The notes under the pieces: model-generated
The model's input: the letters and a program-made list of their open reading frames with translations, nothing else
What the model was told of the DNA's origin: nothing
Database searches by the model: none
Shown: positions 17,451 through 26,984 of the stretch, piece by piece
Numbering within the stretch: position 1 is the first letter of the stretch
How the letters are laid out: each line of letters starts with the position of its first letter
Position numbers and translations under genes: made by a program
Source: Staphylococcus cornubiensis
GTDB taxonomy: Bacteria; Bacillota; Bacilli; Staphylococcales; Staphylococcaceae
Direction of reading: 5' to 3'
NCBI RefSeq assembly: GCF_900183575.1
Contig: NZ_FXUZ01000004.1
Span: 177,138 to 241,137, forward strand
DNA: 64,000 nucleotides

Positions 17451-17760
17451 CGTTAATGCCTTCTTTCTTATTTCGATATTGATGAACGAATATACTTGTA
17501 ATAAAAATCACCGTAACAATCACTATAAAAATTGCCATTTTTACAAACATCTGGTTCATTGAGTCGATTTCAATATTGAGCACCGTTCGCATTAACAACA
17601 CCGAATGGGCGCTAATATGAAATAATGAGCCGACAATTAAAATAAATGCGATGAAGCAATAAATCCACAATGAAATAGAGAAGCAAAAGATAACGACTTC
17701 TCGAATAAAATCTAATATGGCATGTCTCAATCTTTTCTTCCTCTGTCTGGACTTGACCAT
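17434..17760 (-). CDS. icaD: IcaD, PNAG synthase auxiliary subunit
   Basis: This 108-residue protein has two membrane helices (about 18-45 and 75-97), the size and layout of IcaD, which is required with IcaA for full PNAG synthase activity. The ATG at 17760 lies 34 bases inside the end of icaA. Overlaps at both ends point to tight translational coupling. Confidence 0.9.
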   Translation of the reverse strand: MVKSRQRKKRLRHAILDFIREVVIFCFSISLWIYCFIAFILIVGSLFHISAHSVLLMRTVLNIEIDSMNQMFVKMAIFIVIVTVIFITSIFVHQYRNKKEGINDGKFL

Positions 17761-18953
17761 GTTGCAAATTCACCTTTCTTTCTAAGCAGTGCTTTTGGAA
17801 ATGCTAGCATCGCCACAAGTGCATTGAGAATCCAATAGACAGTGGGGTACCAGCTTAAATAAAACAATGTAAAAATATTTTGCTTTTCATACCGGGAATC
17901 GATAATCAAAGACACTGAAAATTGCACAATATTAATAAATGTCAAAATAAGTGCGGATAAAATAATGATTGAAAAGTCATATTGAAGAAAATAAATGTCT
18001 AGAAAATTAGAGTTTAAGAGTGCAATCAATAAAGAAATGACAATCCAATACACCCAAATGAGTGAGAATAGTTGTTCGAATATAAGCATATACAAAGCGG
18101 GGTTCATCGTTTTAAGTCCTTTTAAGCCATCGCGAATGAGCACTTCTTGGCCACCTTGCGCCCAGCGTATACGTTGTTTCCATAAACCAGAAACTGTTTC
18201 TGGGACGAGCATCCAACAAAGTGCACGTGGCTCGTATTTAATGTGGTAGCCGTGTAAATGGAACTTCCACGAAATTGCGATATCTTCAGTAATCATATCA
18301 ATATCCCAACGCCCTACAGCCTCAATTGCGGATTTACGAAACAATGTAAATACGCCAGAAATGGTATTAATTTTTCCCATAATAGACTGGGCCCTTTTAA
18401 TACTCCCGACCATACTGGCATATTCAATTGTCTGTATTTTTCCTAACAGTGCACGTTTATTGCGAATACGCGGATTACCTGTAACTGCAGCGAGTTTTGG
18501 ATTCTTTTTGAAATGTTCAAGCATAAAATACGGTCCCTCATTATCAATCATCGTATCTGCATCAATCCCCATCACATAGTCATACGTTGCATATTCTAGC
18601 CCTTGATTCAACGCATTTGCTTTTCCGTTATTTTCTGTTAAATCAACAAAAATAAAGTCTAATGTATTTTGAAGACGATAGAGGACTTCAGCAGAATTGT
18701 CAGAACTTCCATCATTAATTACGATAATTTCTTTATTTGGAAATTCTAACGCTTCAATACTTTTAATCGTGTCTTCTATCGTCTCAGCTTCGTTAAAACA
18801 AGGAATTAAAAAAGAAATACCTTCCTCTCCAATATTTTTATTTGACGCCTTTTTTAGTCTTATTTCATAAAAAAGGGCATAAAACAGTGTGCCGACTATC
18901 CAATAAATAGACATAAATAAAGGATATAACAGCAGTATCAGTAAAATATCCAT
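17727..18953 (-). CDS. icaA: IcaA, poly-beta-1,6-N-acetylglucosamine synthase
   Basis: This 408-residue processive GT2 glycosyltransferase polymerises UDP-GlcNAc at the membrane. An N-terminal helix is followed by the GT-A domain with DGSSDNS, the DAD metal motif (GIDADTM, near residue 136), TEDIA, and the QRIRW signature (near 263). Three to four helices follow toward the C-terminus. The ATG follows an AGGAGG-type site (18962-18967 on the minus strand). The divergent icaR of S. aureus and S. epidermidis is absent; a WYL-type regulator gene lies upstream in the same direction. Confidence 0.93.
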   Translation of the reverse strand: MDILLILLLYPLFMSIYWIVGTLFYALFYEIRLKKASNKNIGEEGISFLIPCFNEAETIEDTIKSIEALEFPNKEIIVINDGSSDNSAEVLYRLQNTLDFIFVDLTENNGKANALNQGLEYATYDYVMGIDADTMIDNEGPYFMLEHFKKNPKLAAVTGNPRIRNKRALLGKIQTIEYASMVGSIKRAQSIMGKINTISGVFTLFRKSAIEAVGRWDIDMITEDIAISWKFHLHGYHIKYEPRALCWMLVPETVSGLWKQRIRWAQGGQEVLIRDGLKGLKTMNPALYMLIFEQLFSLIWVYWIVISLLIALLNSNFLDIYFLQYDFSIIILSALILTFINIVQFSVSLIIDSRYEKQNIFTLFYLSWYPTVYWILNALVAMLAFPKALLRKKGEFATWSSPDRGRKD

Positions 18954-19050
18954 AACAATTAACCTCCTAAATCATAAGAGTGAAGGGAGGAGCGTTGTTG
19001 TATATTGTTTAAGTAGATGATATGAAACAAACATCTGAAATCAAACTAAA

Positions 19051-19932
19051 CTATGGTATTTCTTGAAATAAATAAACTTGGCAAAGTTGATTTATATAAG
19101 TAACAAACTGTTTATATAAACGAGGTGGACCAATAATTCTAATATGAGGACTATGCAGGAGACATAATTCGAATGCTTCGATAAATGAGATGTTAAAGTT
19201 GACTGTAAAAAGTTTATCGTTTTTAGAAATGATTTTATTCACTTCATATAAATCTTTAATACGTGACCATACCGTTACATCCATTTCAAGCGTTACATCC
19301 ATCTTAATGTGTAACGTTTGTGGTGCTTGCTCATCGATTTCTACTTGACAGATTCGATTGAGCGGTAAAAATTGTTCCTGTAAATCCATTCCTCTGTATA
19401 CGAGATGCCAATCTTCTTTAAAATGAACGACCTTAATAGGAAGTAATCGTGTCATGAAACCTTCTTCTGTTGTGATATTAAGCAATTGTCGCTCTTCAAT
19501 CGCATGATATAACACGAGTAAAATCTTATGTGACATAAATTGATTCGTACTTTTAATCTTTTTAAGATAAGATTCAAAGTGTCGCTTATCATTTGGAAAC
19601 AACTCATTAATAATATATTTCAATGCTTTCTTCACGTTATCTGGTATCACTACTTTATTAGATGCCAAATAAATGAGCAAAATCTCAAATCCTTCTAAAT
19701 CTTTCATTTGATGATTAGATTGAATAAGATAATTGTTGTCTTTGTAGTTAAAAAGAATATCTTTTTTCATCAACCATTCTTCATTATCATAAAGATAATT
19801 TCTAATGGCTTGAATATCTCTTTTGATTGTCCTTTCATTCACGTTAAATTCATCTGCTAAAAGTGTTTTATCAATTTTTTGATGATGAATTAACCGTGTA
19901 TAAATACTTAATAACCTATGAGCTCGTTTCAA
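19051..19932 (-). CDS. HTH/WYL-type transcriptional regulator upstream of ica
   Basis: This 293-residue protein has an N-terminal HTH_11/DeoR-like winged helix (residues about 5-50; LADEFNVNERTIKRDI) and a C-terminal half matching WYL regulators with a WCX-type tail. It starts with TTG after AAGGTGA. It lies 97 bp upstream of icaA in the same direction, where icaR would be expected, so it may control ica. A shortened relative lies at 60170-60706 beside the Sdr gene. The regulatory role is inferred from position only. Confidence 0.72.
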   Translation of the reverse strand: MKRAHRLLSIYTRLIHHQKIDKTLLADEFNVNERTIKRDIQAIRNYLYDNEEWLMKKDILFNYKDNNYLIQSNHQMKDLEGFEILLIYLASNKVVIPDNVKKALKYIINELFPNDKRHFESYLKKIKSTNQFMSHKILLVLYHAIEERQLLNITTEEGFMTRLLPIKVVHFKEDWHLVYRGMDLQEQFLPLNRICQVEIDEQAPQTLHIKMDVTLEMDVTVWSRIKDLYEVNKIISKNDKLFTVNFNISFIEAFELCLLHSPHIRIIGPPRLYKQFVTYINQLCQVYLFQEIP

Positions 19933-20431
19933 TGCCTCACCTTCTCTCTTTTAATGTATTATAAATAATGCATGGGACATTTATGTGTACAACTTAGTTT
20001 CAATTCAATGTCACTTTTTAAAGAATAGGTAACAAATTCTTTACGCAAATATCTTAGAGGACAAATTATGTCATCATAATTGACGTAGTTCGTAAAGATT
20101 GAGACTTGTTTATAAAATAGAGTGACATAAATACAGCGTTGATCGTCGTTTAATCCGATATAAGTAACATACTATTACTAAATTTTGATGGATATATTAA
20201 ATAGAAGAAACAGTGCGAGGTGTAGAAAAAACGTTGAATTTTTAGTGAGTGATGTTTCAAAAATGGTACTCCTTTTAAATAAGATAAATCTATTGTATTA
20301 AAGTTAACGTATTTGACGGAAACTTACAATATAATAGGCACGAATTGAGTAATAAATAGAGGGTTTCATAAGGATTTGAATCATTTTTGAAATTTGAGAG
20401 TGATGTGTGACAATGCAACAAGTTAAGAAAT
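19933..20431. other. Intergenic region upstream of the WYL regulator
   Basis: About 500 AT-rich bases without a supported gene. GGGACATTTATGTGT at 19974-19988 resembles the dyads before the GH20 gene. Nothing else stood out. Confidence 0.4.
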
Positions 20432-20493
20432 CAAAAAATCAGGATACACTTGTGACATCATGCAGTTAAACTGCCACAAATGACTCCTGATTG
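20432..20493 (-). terminator. Terminator of the DoxX gene
   Basis: AATCAGGA (20438-20445) pairs with TCCTGATT (20485-20492), enclosing a second stem. On the minus strand it is followed by TTTTTT. Confidence 0.7.
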
Positions 20494-20514
20494 ATTTATA
20501 GTCAAAATAAAAGT

Positions 20515-21039
20515 TTAAACGCTTTTATCTTTAGATTCTGGATGATAGTTAAAGATGCTGAAAAACTTTTTGCTTAATAGTGATTTTAAGAAACGGTCTA
20601 CACCGAAGAAACCACTGTTGTATCCACCAACAAAGATGAAGAACCCGATTAAAATGTAAAGTGGGTTCACTGAAACTGTGCCAGCGAATAAGAATAAGAA
20701 GTTAAGCACTAAGCCAATCAATGCGCCGACTGGTGTGAATAAGCCTAGAATCAATAATAGACCTGCAATGATTTCGAAAGCAGGGATAATGACATTGATT
20801 ATAGGTGTCATTGGAATAACAACGTGCTCTAAAAATGATGTGAATAAAGGATATTGCACACTACCATCCGTTCCCATAACAGGTTGTTGAACGGCATGTT
20901 GTAAAAATCCTCCTGCATTAAATCCTTTTGGGCTAGTGACTTTAGCTATACCTGACATTAGCCAACCATATCCAAGATAAACACGTAACACCAATAAAAT
21001 AACACTTGCAATGGTACTTTTTTGGAACCATCTAACCAT
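20515..21039 (-). CDS. DoxX-family membrane protein
   Basis: This 174-residue protein has four hydrophobic segments (about 12-32, 60-80, 90-110 and 115-140), the usual DoxX layout, with the family motif GYGWLMSGIAK near residue 22. DoxX proteins are linked to thiol and redox stress in mycobacteria and are close to thiosulfate:quinone oxidoreductase subunits. The role in staphylococci is not established. It is monocistronic with its own terminator. Confidence 0.8.
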   Translation of the reverse strand: MVRWFQKSTIASVILLVLRVYLGYGWLMSGIAKVTSPKGFNAGGFLQHAVQQPVMGTDGSVQYPLFTSFLEHVVIPMTPIINVIIPAFEIIAGLLLILGLFTPVGALIGLVLNFLFLFAGTVSVNPLYILIGFFIFVGGYNSGFFGVDRFLKSLLSKKFFSIFNYHPESKDKSV

Positions 21040-21342
21040 AAAAACATACGCCTCCTAATTAAACTGCGCAATAAACTGAATCGTTTATTAGTATATTTTA
21101 TATATCTACAAAGATATTATATAAAATCATGGCAAATGACACAATACAAATGTGATAATATTCACAAATTAGACAAAAATAGCGTCGTGGCGGGCTTTAG
21201 CGCAATTATGGAAGTGTTGAAAATCTCGAAAATTTTGAAGCGTTTACATATAGACGGGATAAGGATTTTGCGAAAATGAGGTCGCAATAGATAGAGGTAA
21301 TTTAAACCTTATTTATTGGACAGTTCAAAATCAAAATACAAC
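21040..21342. other. Intergenic region between DoxX and azoreductase genes
   Basis: About 300 bases with no supported gene; an 85-codon frame here has no ribosome-binding site or recognisable content. TTGAAGCGTTTACA (around 21237-21250) matches the CcpA cre consensus at about 12 of 14 positions but lies 200 bp from the DoxX start, so I give it little weight. Confidence 0.35.
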
Positions 21343-21383
21343 AAAAAAAGACCCTTTCCATGAAATTCACGGAAAGGATCTTT
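21343..21383 (-). terminator. Terminator of the azoreductase gene
   Basis: AAAGACCCTTTCC pairs with GGAAAGGATCTTT with one mismatch; on the minus strand T residues follow. Confidence 0.8.
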
Positions 21384-21399
21384 ACCATTAAATCTAATA

Positions 21400-22026
21400 T
21401 TAGAAGCTACGTCCAAGTTCTTCAGCTTGACGAAGTGAATGTGCTTTGATTTCTTCGCTACGTTCTGGTGCAGCATGGTGACCTTCAACAATGATTGTTT
21501 CGTATGAAGGTACTCCGAAGAATGCCATCATCGTTTTGATGTAACGATCACCGTGTTCTAAGTCAGCGCCAGGACCTTCAGAGTAGAATCCACCACGAGC
21601 TTGGATGTGTAAAGCTTTTTTGTCAGTTAATAAACCAACAGGACCTTCTGAAGTATATTTGAATGTTTTACCTGCTACTGCAACAGCATCGATATATGCT
21701 TTAAGTACAGGTGGGAATGATAAGTTCCACATTGGTGAAACGAATACATATTTATCTGCATTAATGAATTCTTCAACGATTTCGCCTAAACGGTTAACTT
21801 TTTTCTCTTCAGCTTCTGTTAAAGTTTCGCCGTTTTGTAATTTACCCCAACCAGAGAATACGTCTGCGTCGATTTGTGGAATATCTTCTTTGAATAAGTC
21901 GATGTGTACCACTTCATCTTCTGGGTGAGCTTTTTCGTAAGTTTCTTTAAAAGTTTTACCTGCAGCCATTGAAGCTGAAAGTAATTCATCTAGAGGGTGT
22001 GCTGTAATATAAAGTAATTTAGCCAT
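21400..22026 (-). CDS. azoR: FMN-dependent NADH-azoreductase
   Basis: This 208-residue flavodoxin-fold enzyme (AzoR/AcpD family) reduces quinones and azo compounds with NADH. The FMN-binding region PMWNLSFPP (about 99-107) and the C-terminal [14 protein letters not shown] segment are conserved. An upstream in-frame extension to 22131 exists, but the ATG at 22026 has GGAAGG at proper spacing and gives the normal family start ([11 protein letters not shown]). Confidence 0.9.
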   Translation of the reverse strand: MAKLLYITAHPLDELLSASMAAGKTFKETYEKAHPEDEVVHIDLFKEDIPQIDADVFSGWGKLQNGETLTEAEEKKVNRLGEIVEEFINADKYVFVSPMWNLSFPPVLKAYIDAVAVAGKTFKYTSEGPVGLLTDKKALHIQARGGFYSEGPGADLEHGDRYIKTMMAFFGVPSYETIIVEGHHAAPERSEEIKAHSLRQAEELGRSF

Positions 22027-22303
22027 AATTAATATTTCCTTCCTTTTTTCAAGAATCGATAGTCTTATTATAACAGGTATAAAAAATATATCAACAATAA
22101 AATCTCGAATTCGTGATTTTTTTTGAAACACATTTCAAATTTGTACAATTACACTCGAAAAAGCTTGTAATAACAGGCTTTTTATCATGATAGTGTCATA
22201 TTGATACTTAAATCAAAATCAATGAAATGCTATTGAAAGGCGATATGGCTATTGTTATGATAAGTTCACGTGACTAAAGAGAAACATAAAAAGGAGTACA
22301 AAC

Positions 22304-22999
22304 ATGACAACTTTATCATCGTCAGGGAGGCCGGTGCATTATCGTGATTTTATAATCGTCCCTGTATTTATTTTATTACAGTATCTTTTTCCATTGCTAG
22401 CGGAAGACGTTTTTCCTAAATTATTGGAAAGTTACTTTAACTATTCATTACAACAACCTGGGCGTACGATTCTTTTCAATGTGATGATGTTTTTAGCGCA
22501 AGTGATTGTCATCATCATTTTTATTGCATTGCATCGTCATCATATTGTTACTGCTGCTCAAGCAAGATTAAAAGGCGTGCGTCAACACTGGTGGCGAATC
22601 ATCGTTGTTTATTTCATACTGACAGGCTTTATTCTTATTTATCAGCGTTTTGTCCCATTGATGGCGATATTGGATGAACGTATCATCACATTGCCGTTAA
22701 GTTTGATTACGATTGGTATTTTAACGCCGATTGTTGAAGAATTGCTATTTCGTCACCTGATTATTGGTGAACTCGGCAAGAAATTCGGCTTTCGATTCAT
22801 GGCAGTCGTTTCTATTCTTGTTTTCGGTGTCTCGCATTTTCTTCATTTCACGTCGATATGGACATTTCTACCATTTATTGCAGGAGGTGTTGCGATGACA
22901 TATGTCTATATGGCGTCAAAACGCAATATTTTAGTTGCAATGGTACTCCATATTATCATTAACTCGGTATCTCAAATATTAGGCATGTTGGGGATCTAA
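22304..22999 (+). CDS. CPBP family intramembrane metalloprotease
   Basis: This 231-residue protein has six to seven membrane helices. The Abi/CPBP motifs are visible: EELLFR (near residue 146), then FGVSHFLHF, and the final HIIINS. These glutamate and histidine residues form the Rce1-like active site. Staphylococcal relatives (for example SpdA-C/MroQ) affect surface proteins and peptide signalling. The substrate here is unknown. The ATG follows AAGGAG. It is monocistronic. Confidence 0.82.
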   Translation: MTTLSSSGRPVHYRDFIIVPVFILLQYLFPLLAEDVFPKLLESYFNYSLQQPGRTILFNVMMFLAQVIVIIIFIALHRHHIVTAAQARLKGVRQHWWRIIVVYFILTGFILIYQRFVPLMAILDERIITLPLSLITIGILTPIVEELLFRHLIIGELGKKFGFRFMAVVSILVFGVSHFLHFTSIWTFLPFIAGGVAMTYVYMASKRNILVAMVLHIIINSVSQILGMLGI

Positions 23000-23080
23000 T
23001 GCGAGCGCAAGTTTTTCATTTATCTTGAAGCTGACCTATAATATAAAGTAGACAAGATAAAGAAGAGGGAGGTCGCTAAC

Positions 23081-23719
23081 ATGAAAGTTGGTATTATTGG
23101 TGCGACAGGTAAAGCCGGGCGTTTAATTACAGAAGAAGCGGTGAACAGAGGATTGGACGTGACGGCTATAGTGCGTGATGCATCTAAAGTGTCAGATAAA
23201 AGCCTTAAAGTGATAGAGAAAGATATTTTTGATTTAACGACTGAAGATTTAAGCGTATTTGATGTTGTTGTCAATGCATTTGGGACACCAATTGGTCAGA
23301 CGCAACCACATATCGATGCTGGGCGTGTACTCATTCGTGCGTTATCTGGTGTCGACACGCGTTTAATCGTCCTTGGTGGTGCAGGCAGTCTTTATATGGA
23401 TGAGGAAAGAACGAAAAACAGTTTTGATGTAGGTCGTGTTCCTGATTTTGCATATGAAATTGCTGTAGGGCAAGCAAAAAATTTAGAGGATTTACAAGCA
23501 ACAACCGATTTAAATTGGACATTTGTGAGCCCTTCCGCATTTTTTGATGCAGATGGCCCACGTACAGGGAACTATCGTATTGGTGGAGATGTGATGTTGT
23601 TCAATTCTGATGGAGAAAGCTATGTGAGCTATCCAGATATGGCGTTAGCAATAGTAGATGAAGTTGAACGTGGGGATCATCTTAAACAACAAATGACAGT
23701 CGTGAGTGAAAAGAATTAA
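23081..23719 (+). CDS. NAD(P)-binding oxidoreductase, NmrA-like SDR
   Basis: This 212-residue atypical short-chain dehydrogenase begins with the dinucleotide motif GATGKAGR (residues 7-14). Family regions VVNAFGTP, GGAGSLY and NWTFVSPSAFFD follow. Relatives (YwnB/SACOL-type) are NADPH-dependent reductases or sensors of unknown substrate. The ATG follows GAGGGAGG. It is separated from neighbours and followed by a strong terminator. Confidence 0.82.
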   Translation: MKVGIIGATGKAGRLITEEAVNRGLDVTAIVRDASKVSDKSLKVIEKDIFDLTTEDLSVFDVVVNAFGTPIGQTQPHIDAGRVLIRALSGVDTRLIVLGGAGSLYMDEERTKNSFDVGRVPDFAYEIAVGQAKNLEDLQATTDLNWTFVSPSAFFDADGPRTGNYRIGGDVMLFNSDGESYVSYPDMALAIVDEVERGDHLKQQMTVVSEKN

Positions 23720-23730
23720 TTATCTAATTA

Positions 23731-23784
23731 AAAAGTGTGTATCTACGAGGCTGACTATACGCCTTATAGATACACACTTTTTTG
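23731..23784. terminator. Strong bidirectional terminator
   Basis: AAAAGTGTGTATCTA pairs perfectly with TAGATACACACTTTT around a 21-base loop, with T-runs on both strands. Confidence 0.9.
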
Positions 23785-23795
23785 TGAAAATGTCT

Positions 23796-25007
23796 CTACT
23801 CTACATTTGCTTGTGATTCGTGTCGTGTATTTGCCCAGTAATGATAAAACTGAAGGAGCATAATCACAGTCATTGTGACAATCACGACGAAAATGTAAGG
23901 GACATAACTGTATTCACCTTGTAAGCCAACGAGGGGTGTTGAAATCCCACCGATGAAATATTGTAATAAGCCGACTAAGCTTGAAGCACTACCAATCCCT
24001 TTTTTCTGACCTTCAACAGCAATCGCAAAAGCTAATGTAGCGATACCTGCGACTGGGGCCATGATAAGTAAAAAGGCAGGTAATAAAATCCATAAAGACC
24101 AATGATTCATTAACGAGAAAATAGCTAAAATCGCACCGGCCAATTGTATAAATGAAAATGTACGGAAAAGGGCATGTTGATTGACATATTTGACGATGCG
24201 TCCTGTTAATTGAGCAGTGACAATGAGTCCTAAACCTGTTAGCGCAAAAATGTAGCTATATTGCTGTGCTGTTAATCCGTATAAATTTTGCATAATGAAT
24301 GGAGACGCTGCCATATAGCTGAAGAACATTGCATAAGTGAACCCTTGAATTAAAATTGGAAGTATAAATGAACGGCGTGTGAGTAATATTTTAAAATCTT
24401 CAGCAATCGCTTTGACATGTGCTGGACGGCGTGAAGCTTGTGGTAATGTTTCATCAATTTTAAAGAGTGCACCGACTAACATTAATAGAGATAAGATTGT
24501 TAAAATCCAGAAAAGTACGCGGTAGTTCGCTAAACTTAAAATGAATCCACCAAACATCGGTGCTAATACCGGTGCAGCCCCATTAACGAGCATCAACAAC
24601 GCTAAAAATTGTGTTAATGCTCTTCCTTTATATAAGTCTGTTGCAATTGCTCTTGATAATACAATCCCTGCTCCACCAGAAACCCCTTGAATAAAGCGAA
24701 AGACAATCATTACAATGACATTTGGTGCGAGTGCAATCACAATAGAAGCAATGACATAAGAAATGAGACTGATGATTAACGGCTTTTTACGACCTGTCGA
24801 ATCTGATACTGTCCCAGCTACGATATTTCCTACTGCAAGACCGACCATGAAGAGTGTTAATGTGAGTTGTGTGATAGCTGTAGTTGTCCCAAAAGTATTT
24901 TTAACTTCAGGTAAAGCGGGTAAATACATATCTATAGAAAGCGGTCCAAATGCAGCAAGTCCCGCCATGATAATAACAAATAATGGAGACGTACGTTTAT
25001 TTTCCAT
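23796..25007 (-). CDS. Bcr/CflA family drug efflux transporter (MFS, 12 helices)
   Basis: This 403-residue major facilitator has the Bcr/CflA N-terminus (GPLSIDMYLPALP, near residue 21), motif A (GTVSDSTGRKKPL), and motif C (GVSGGAGIVLSRA). It exports drugs such as bicyclomycin or other small molecules by proton antiport. It lies downstream of the TetR-hydrolase pair, but a terminator (25052-25090) separates them, so it may have its own promoter. Confidence 0.88.
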   Translation of the reverse strand: MENKRTSPLFVIIMAGLAAFGPLSIDMYLPALPEVKNTFGTTTAITQLTLTLFMVGLAVGNIVAGTVSDSTGRKKPLIISLISYVIASIVIALAPNVIVMIVFRFIQGVSGGAGIVLSRAIATDLYKGRALTQFLALLMLVNGAAPVLAPMFGGFILSLANYRVLFWILTILSLLMLVGALFKIDETLPQASRRPAHVKAIAEDFKILLTRRSFILPILIQGFTYAMFFSYMAASPFIMQNLYGLTAQQYSYIFALTGLGLIVTAQLTGRIVKYVNQHALFRTFSFIQLAGAILAIFSLMNHWSLWILLPAFLLIMAPVAGIATLAFAIAVEGQKKGIGSASSLVGLLQYFIGGISTPLVGLQGEYSYVPYIFVVIVTMTVIMLLQFYHYWANTRHESQANVE

Positions 25008-25051
25008 AACTTAATCCCTTTCTTTTTATACTAGACTCAATAAAAAATGGT

Positions 25052-25090
25052 AAAAAAGAGCACGGAAATCACCCCATTGACTTCCGTGCA
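25052..25090 (-). terminator. Terminator after the isochorismatase-like gene
   Basis: On the minus strand GCACGGAA pairs with TTCCGTGC around a 14-base loop, followed by TCTTTTTTA. Confidence 0.8.
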
Positions 25091-25153
25091 ACCCCCTAAA
25101 TCATGTGCGCTCTTATTTTTCAGATTGAAGTTGTGCTTTCATTTCTGCAGTTG

Positions 25154-25681
25154 TTAAGACTTGTCCATGAGTGGGAAAGTATTCTCAATTGAAAAGTTGT
25201 GTAATGATGCTTCAGGTGCTGACATCATATCAGAGACGAAATATTGGTCGTAAGCATGTTGATACGCATCACGCGCAGTTGTATCTACACCGACATGCGT
25301 TGAAATCCCACCAATAACGATATTTTTAATGCCACGACGACGGAGTTGCAAGTCGAGATCTGTCCCGAAAAAGCCGCTAAAGCCGCGTTTATTCACAATG
25401 TAATCATGAGGTTCTGCGCCAAGTTCATCTGCAAGTTCTGCAAAGTCCGGTGCAGGCGCGCCACCTGGTAATGGACGCATTGCATTAGGTTTTAATGCAT
25501 CCTTTCCGTCATGAAAATTAACGCGTACAAAAGCGATAAAACCATTATTTTCTTTGAATAACTTCACCATTTGGCTCGCATTATCTAATACGGTTGAAAC
25601 ACTATGAGGTGCCGTCTCTCCCATATTGGCAATGCCCTTTTGTAAATCGACTAATACAAGTGCTGTATTTTCAAAATTCAT
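25154..25681 (-). CDS. Isochorismatase-fold hydrolase lacking the catalytic cysteine
   Basis: This is a 175-residue protein of the cysteine-hydrolase/isochorismatase superfamily. The aspartate (LVDLQ, near residue 11) and lysine (NKRGFSGFFGTDLD) of the triad are present. In the third motif, however, the usual cysteine is replaced by glycine (THVGVDTTARDAY). True isochorismatases such as PhzD also have glycine here (HVGV), so vinyl-ether hydrolysis rather than amide hydrolysis is possible. The ATG at 25681 follows GGAAGG; an upstream ATG (25699) has no good site. It is likely cotranscribed with the TetR gene 35 bp upstream. Confidence 0.8.
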   Translation of the reverse strand: MNFENTALVLVDLQKGIANMGETAPHSVSTVLDNASQMVKLFKENNGFIAFVRVNFHDGKDALKPNAMRPLPGGAPAPDFAELADELGAEPHDYIVNKRGFSGFFGTDLDLQLRRRGIKNIVIGGISTHVGVDTTARDAYQHAYDQYFVSDMMSAPEASLHNFSIENTFPLMDKS

Positions 25682-25716
25682 GTCACATCTTCCTTCCATT
25701 GATTAACTTAATTGAT

Positions 25717-26280
25717 TTATGACTGAACGCCACGGATGAAAATTTTTAAAATACGATCGACAAACTGTTCTGATGGAATCCCTTTGACATAATGTTGATA
25801 CTCAAAAACATCAGCTGAAAATGAATTGATCAACATATCGCTCAGAAAATCAGGATCTCTCACAACGTCTAATGTTGTGACACACGCCATCACTTCTTCT
25901 TTTAACTTAACATAAAAGGGTGTTTGCATCATGACACGCTTTTGTTTGTCAGTACGTTCAATTTCTTTTAACAAGTTAACATTTTCTTCCATCAGTTTGA
26001 TCAGTGATAAAAAGATGAAGCGGAGTTGTTCGTGCGGGTCGCCTACCTTTTGCTTATGACGATCAATACGTTCAAACATTTGTGTCACTTCATGAGCTAA
26101 CAATGTCGAACAAATATCAGACTTATTGGAGAAATGGCGATAAAGCGTTCCAGTTCCAATTTGAGCTGTTTCCGCTATTTTTTTCATGCTTACTTTATCA
26201 ACTGTGGCGTCATTAAACAATCTTTGTGCTGTAGTAAGAATGTGTTGTTCGTTTCTAAGAGCATCACTACGCTTTGACAC
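25717..26280 (-). CDS. TetR/AcrR family regulator
   Basis: This is a regulator of about 187 residues with an N-terminal TetR helix-turn-helix (KKIAETAQIGTGTLYRHFSNKSDI). In-frame TTG 26289 is directly abutted by the GGGAG site, while GTG 26280 has 9-bp spacing and is preferred. It is 35 bp from the isochorismatase-like gene in the same direction and probably controls it and perhaps the Bcr/CflA pump. It is a close relative of the TetR gene at 56324. Confidence 0.85.
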   Translation of the reverse strand: MSKRSDALRNEQHILTTAQRLFNDATVDKVSMKKIAETAQIGTGTLYRHFSNKSDICSTLLAHEVTQMFERIDRHKQKVGDPHEQLRFIFLSLIKLMEENVNLLKEIERTDKQKRVMMQTPFYVKLKEEVMACVTTLDVVRDPDFLSDMLINSFSADVFEYQHYVKGIPSEQFVDRILKIFIRGVQS

Positions 26281-26532
26281 AACTCCCAACTCCCTTCTTT
26301 TAAGATGATAATGCTATTATAAGTGGGATGGGTGTCCGTTTCAAGAAATAAACTCACAAAAATATATCAGTATAAGATAGGGGAGAGAGCGGCCATTTGT
26401 ATCGTTTTAAAATTGAAGATGACGTGTTTCTACCTATATAATAAAAACGATACGAGAAGGAATGATGATACTGACTTTGAATGGAATTTTTCGAGGTGGT
26501 AGCTAATATTGATGGAGAAAGAAGGCGATTGC

Positions 26533-26949
26533 ATGGACGAAATCGATGTACAAATATTAAAATTGCTGAAAACAAACGCACGTATGAAAGTGAAGACCAT
26601 ATCTTCTTTAGTCATGTTATCTGAGCCCAGTGTTAAAAACCGGATTTCAAAAATGATAGAATCGGGCGTTATTCATGGGTTTAATGTAGATGTGAATTAT
26701 GAAAAGTTAGGTTACATGATTGGCTTTTTTATGAAGGTTACAGAAATCAAAGTTGCAATTTCAGAATTTGAAAAGCGACTTCAACAAGTTCCAGATTTTC
26801 AAGAATATTATGCGGTCACAGGGACTGAAAAATATATTATACAGGGGCATACGAAAGATATTGCGAGTTTGAATGAGATAATCTTGAAAATGGAGCGTAT
26901 TGCAGAATTCAACACCTCTATCATATTACATAAAGTGAAGACAGATTGA
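26533..26949 (+). CDS. Lrp/AsnC family regulator
   Basis: This is a regulator of about 138 residues. The N-terminal helix-turn-helix starts in the usual family way (MDEIDVQILKLLKTNARM), followed by an AsnC/RAM ligand domain (about 65-135; EYYAVTGTEKYIIQG). ATG 26533 follows AAGGCG and gives the typical start; TTG 26509 or ATG 26512 after GAGGTGG would add seven or eight residues. It faces the sadA-like gene but is separated by 330 bp. Amino-acid-responsive control is the family norm. Confidence 0.82.
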   Translation: MDEIDVQILKLLKTNARMKVKTISSLVMLSEPSVKNRISKMIESGVIHGFNVDVNYEKLGYMIGFFMKVTEIKVAISEFEKRLQQVPDFQEYYAVTGTEKYIIQGHTKDIASLNEIILKMERIAEFNTSIILHKVKTD

Positions 26950-26984
26950 AGATAGAAAAGGCGGAAAGATCAAAACTTCAACTG

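Noticed and set aside
21022..21279. 85-codon plus-strand frame upstream of the azoreductase terminator
   Set aside because: It begins inside the DoxX gene on the other strand, has no ribosome-binding site and no recognisable features.
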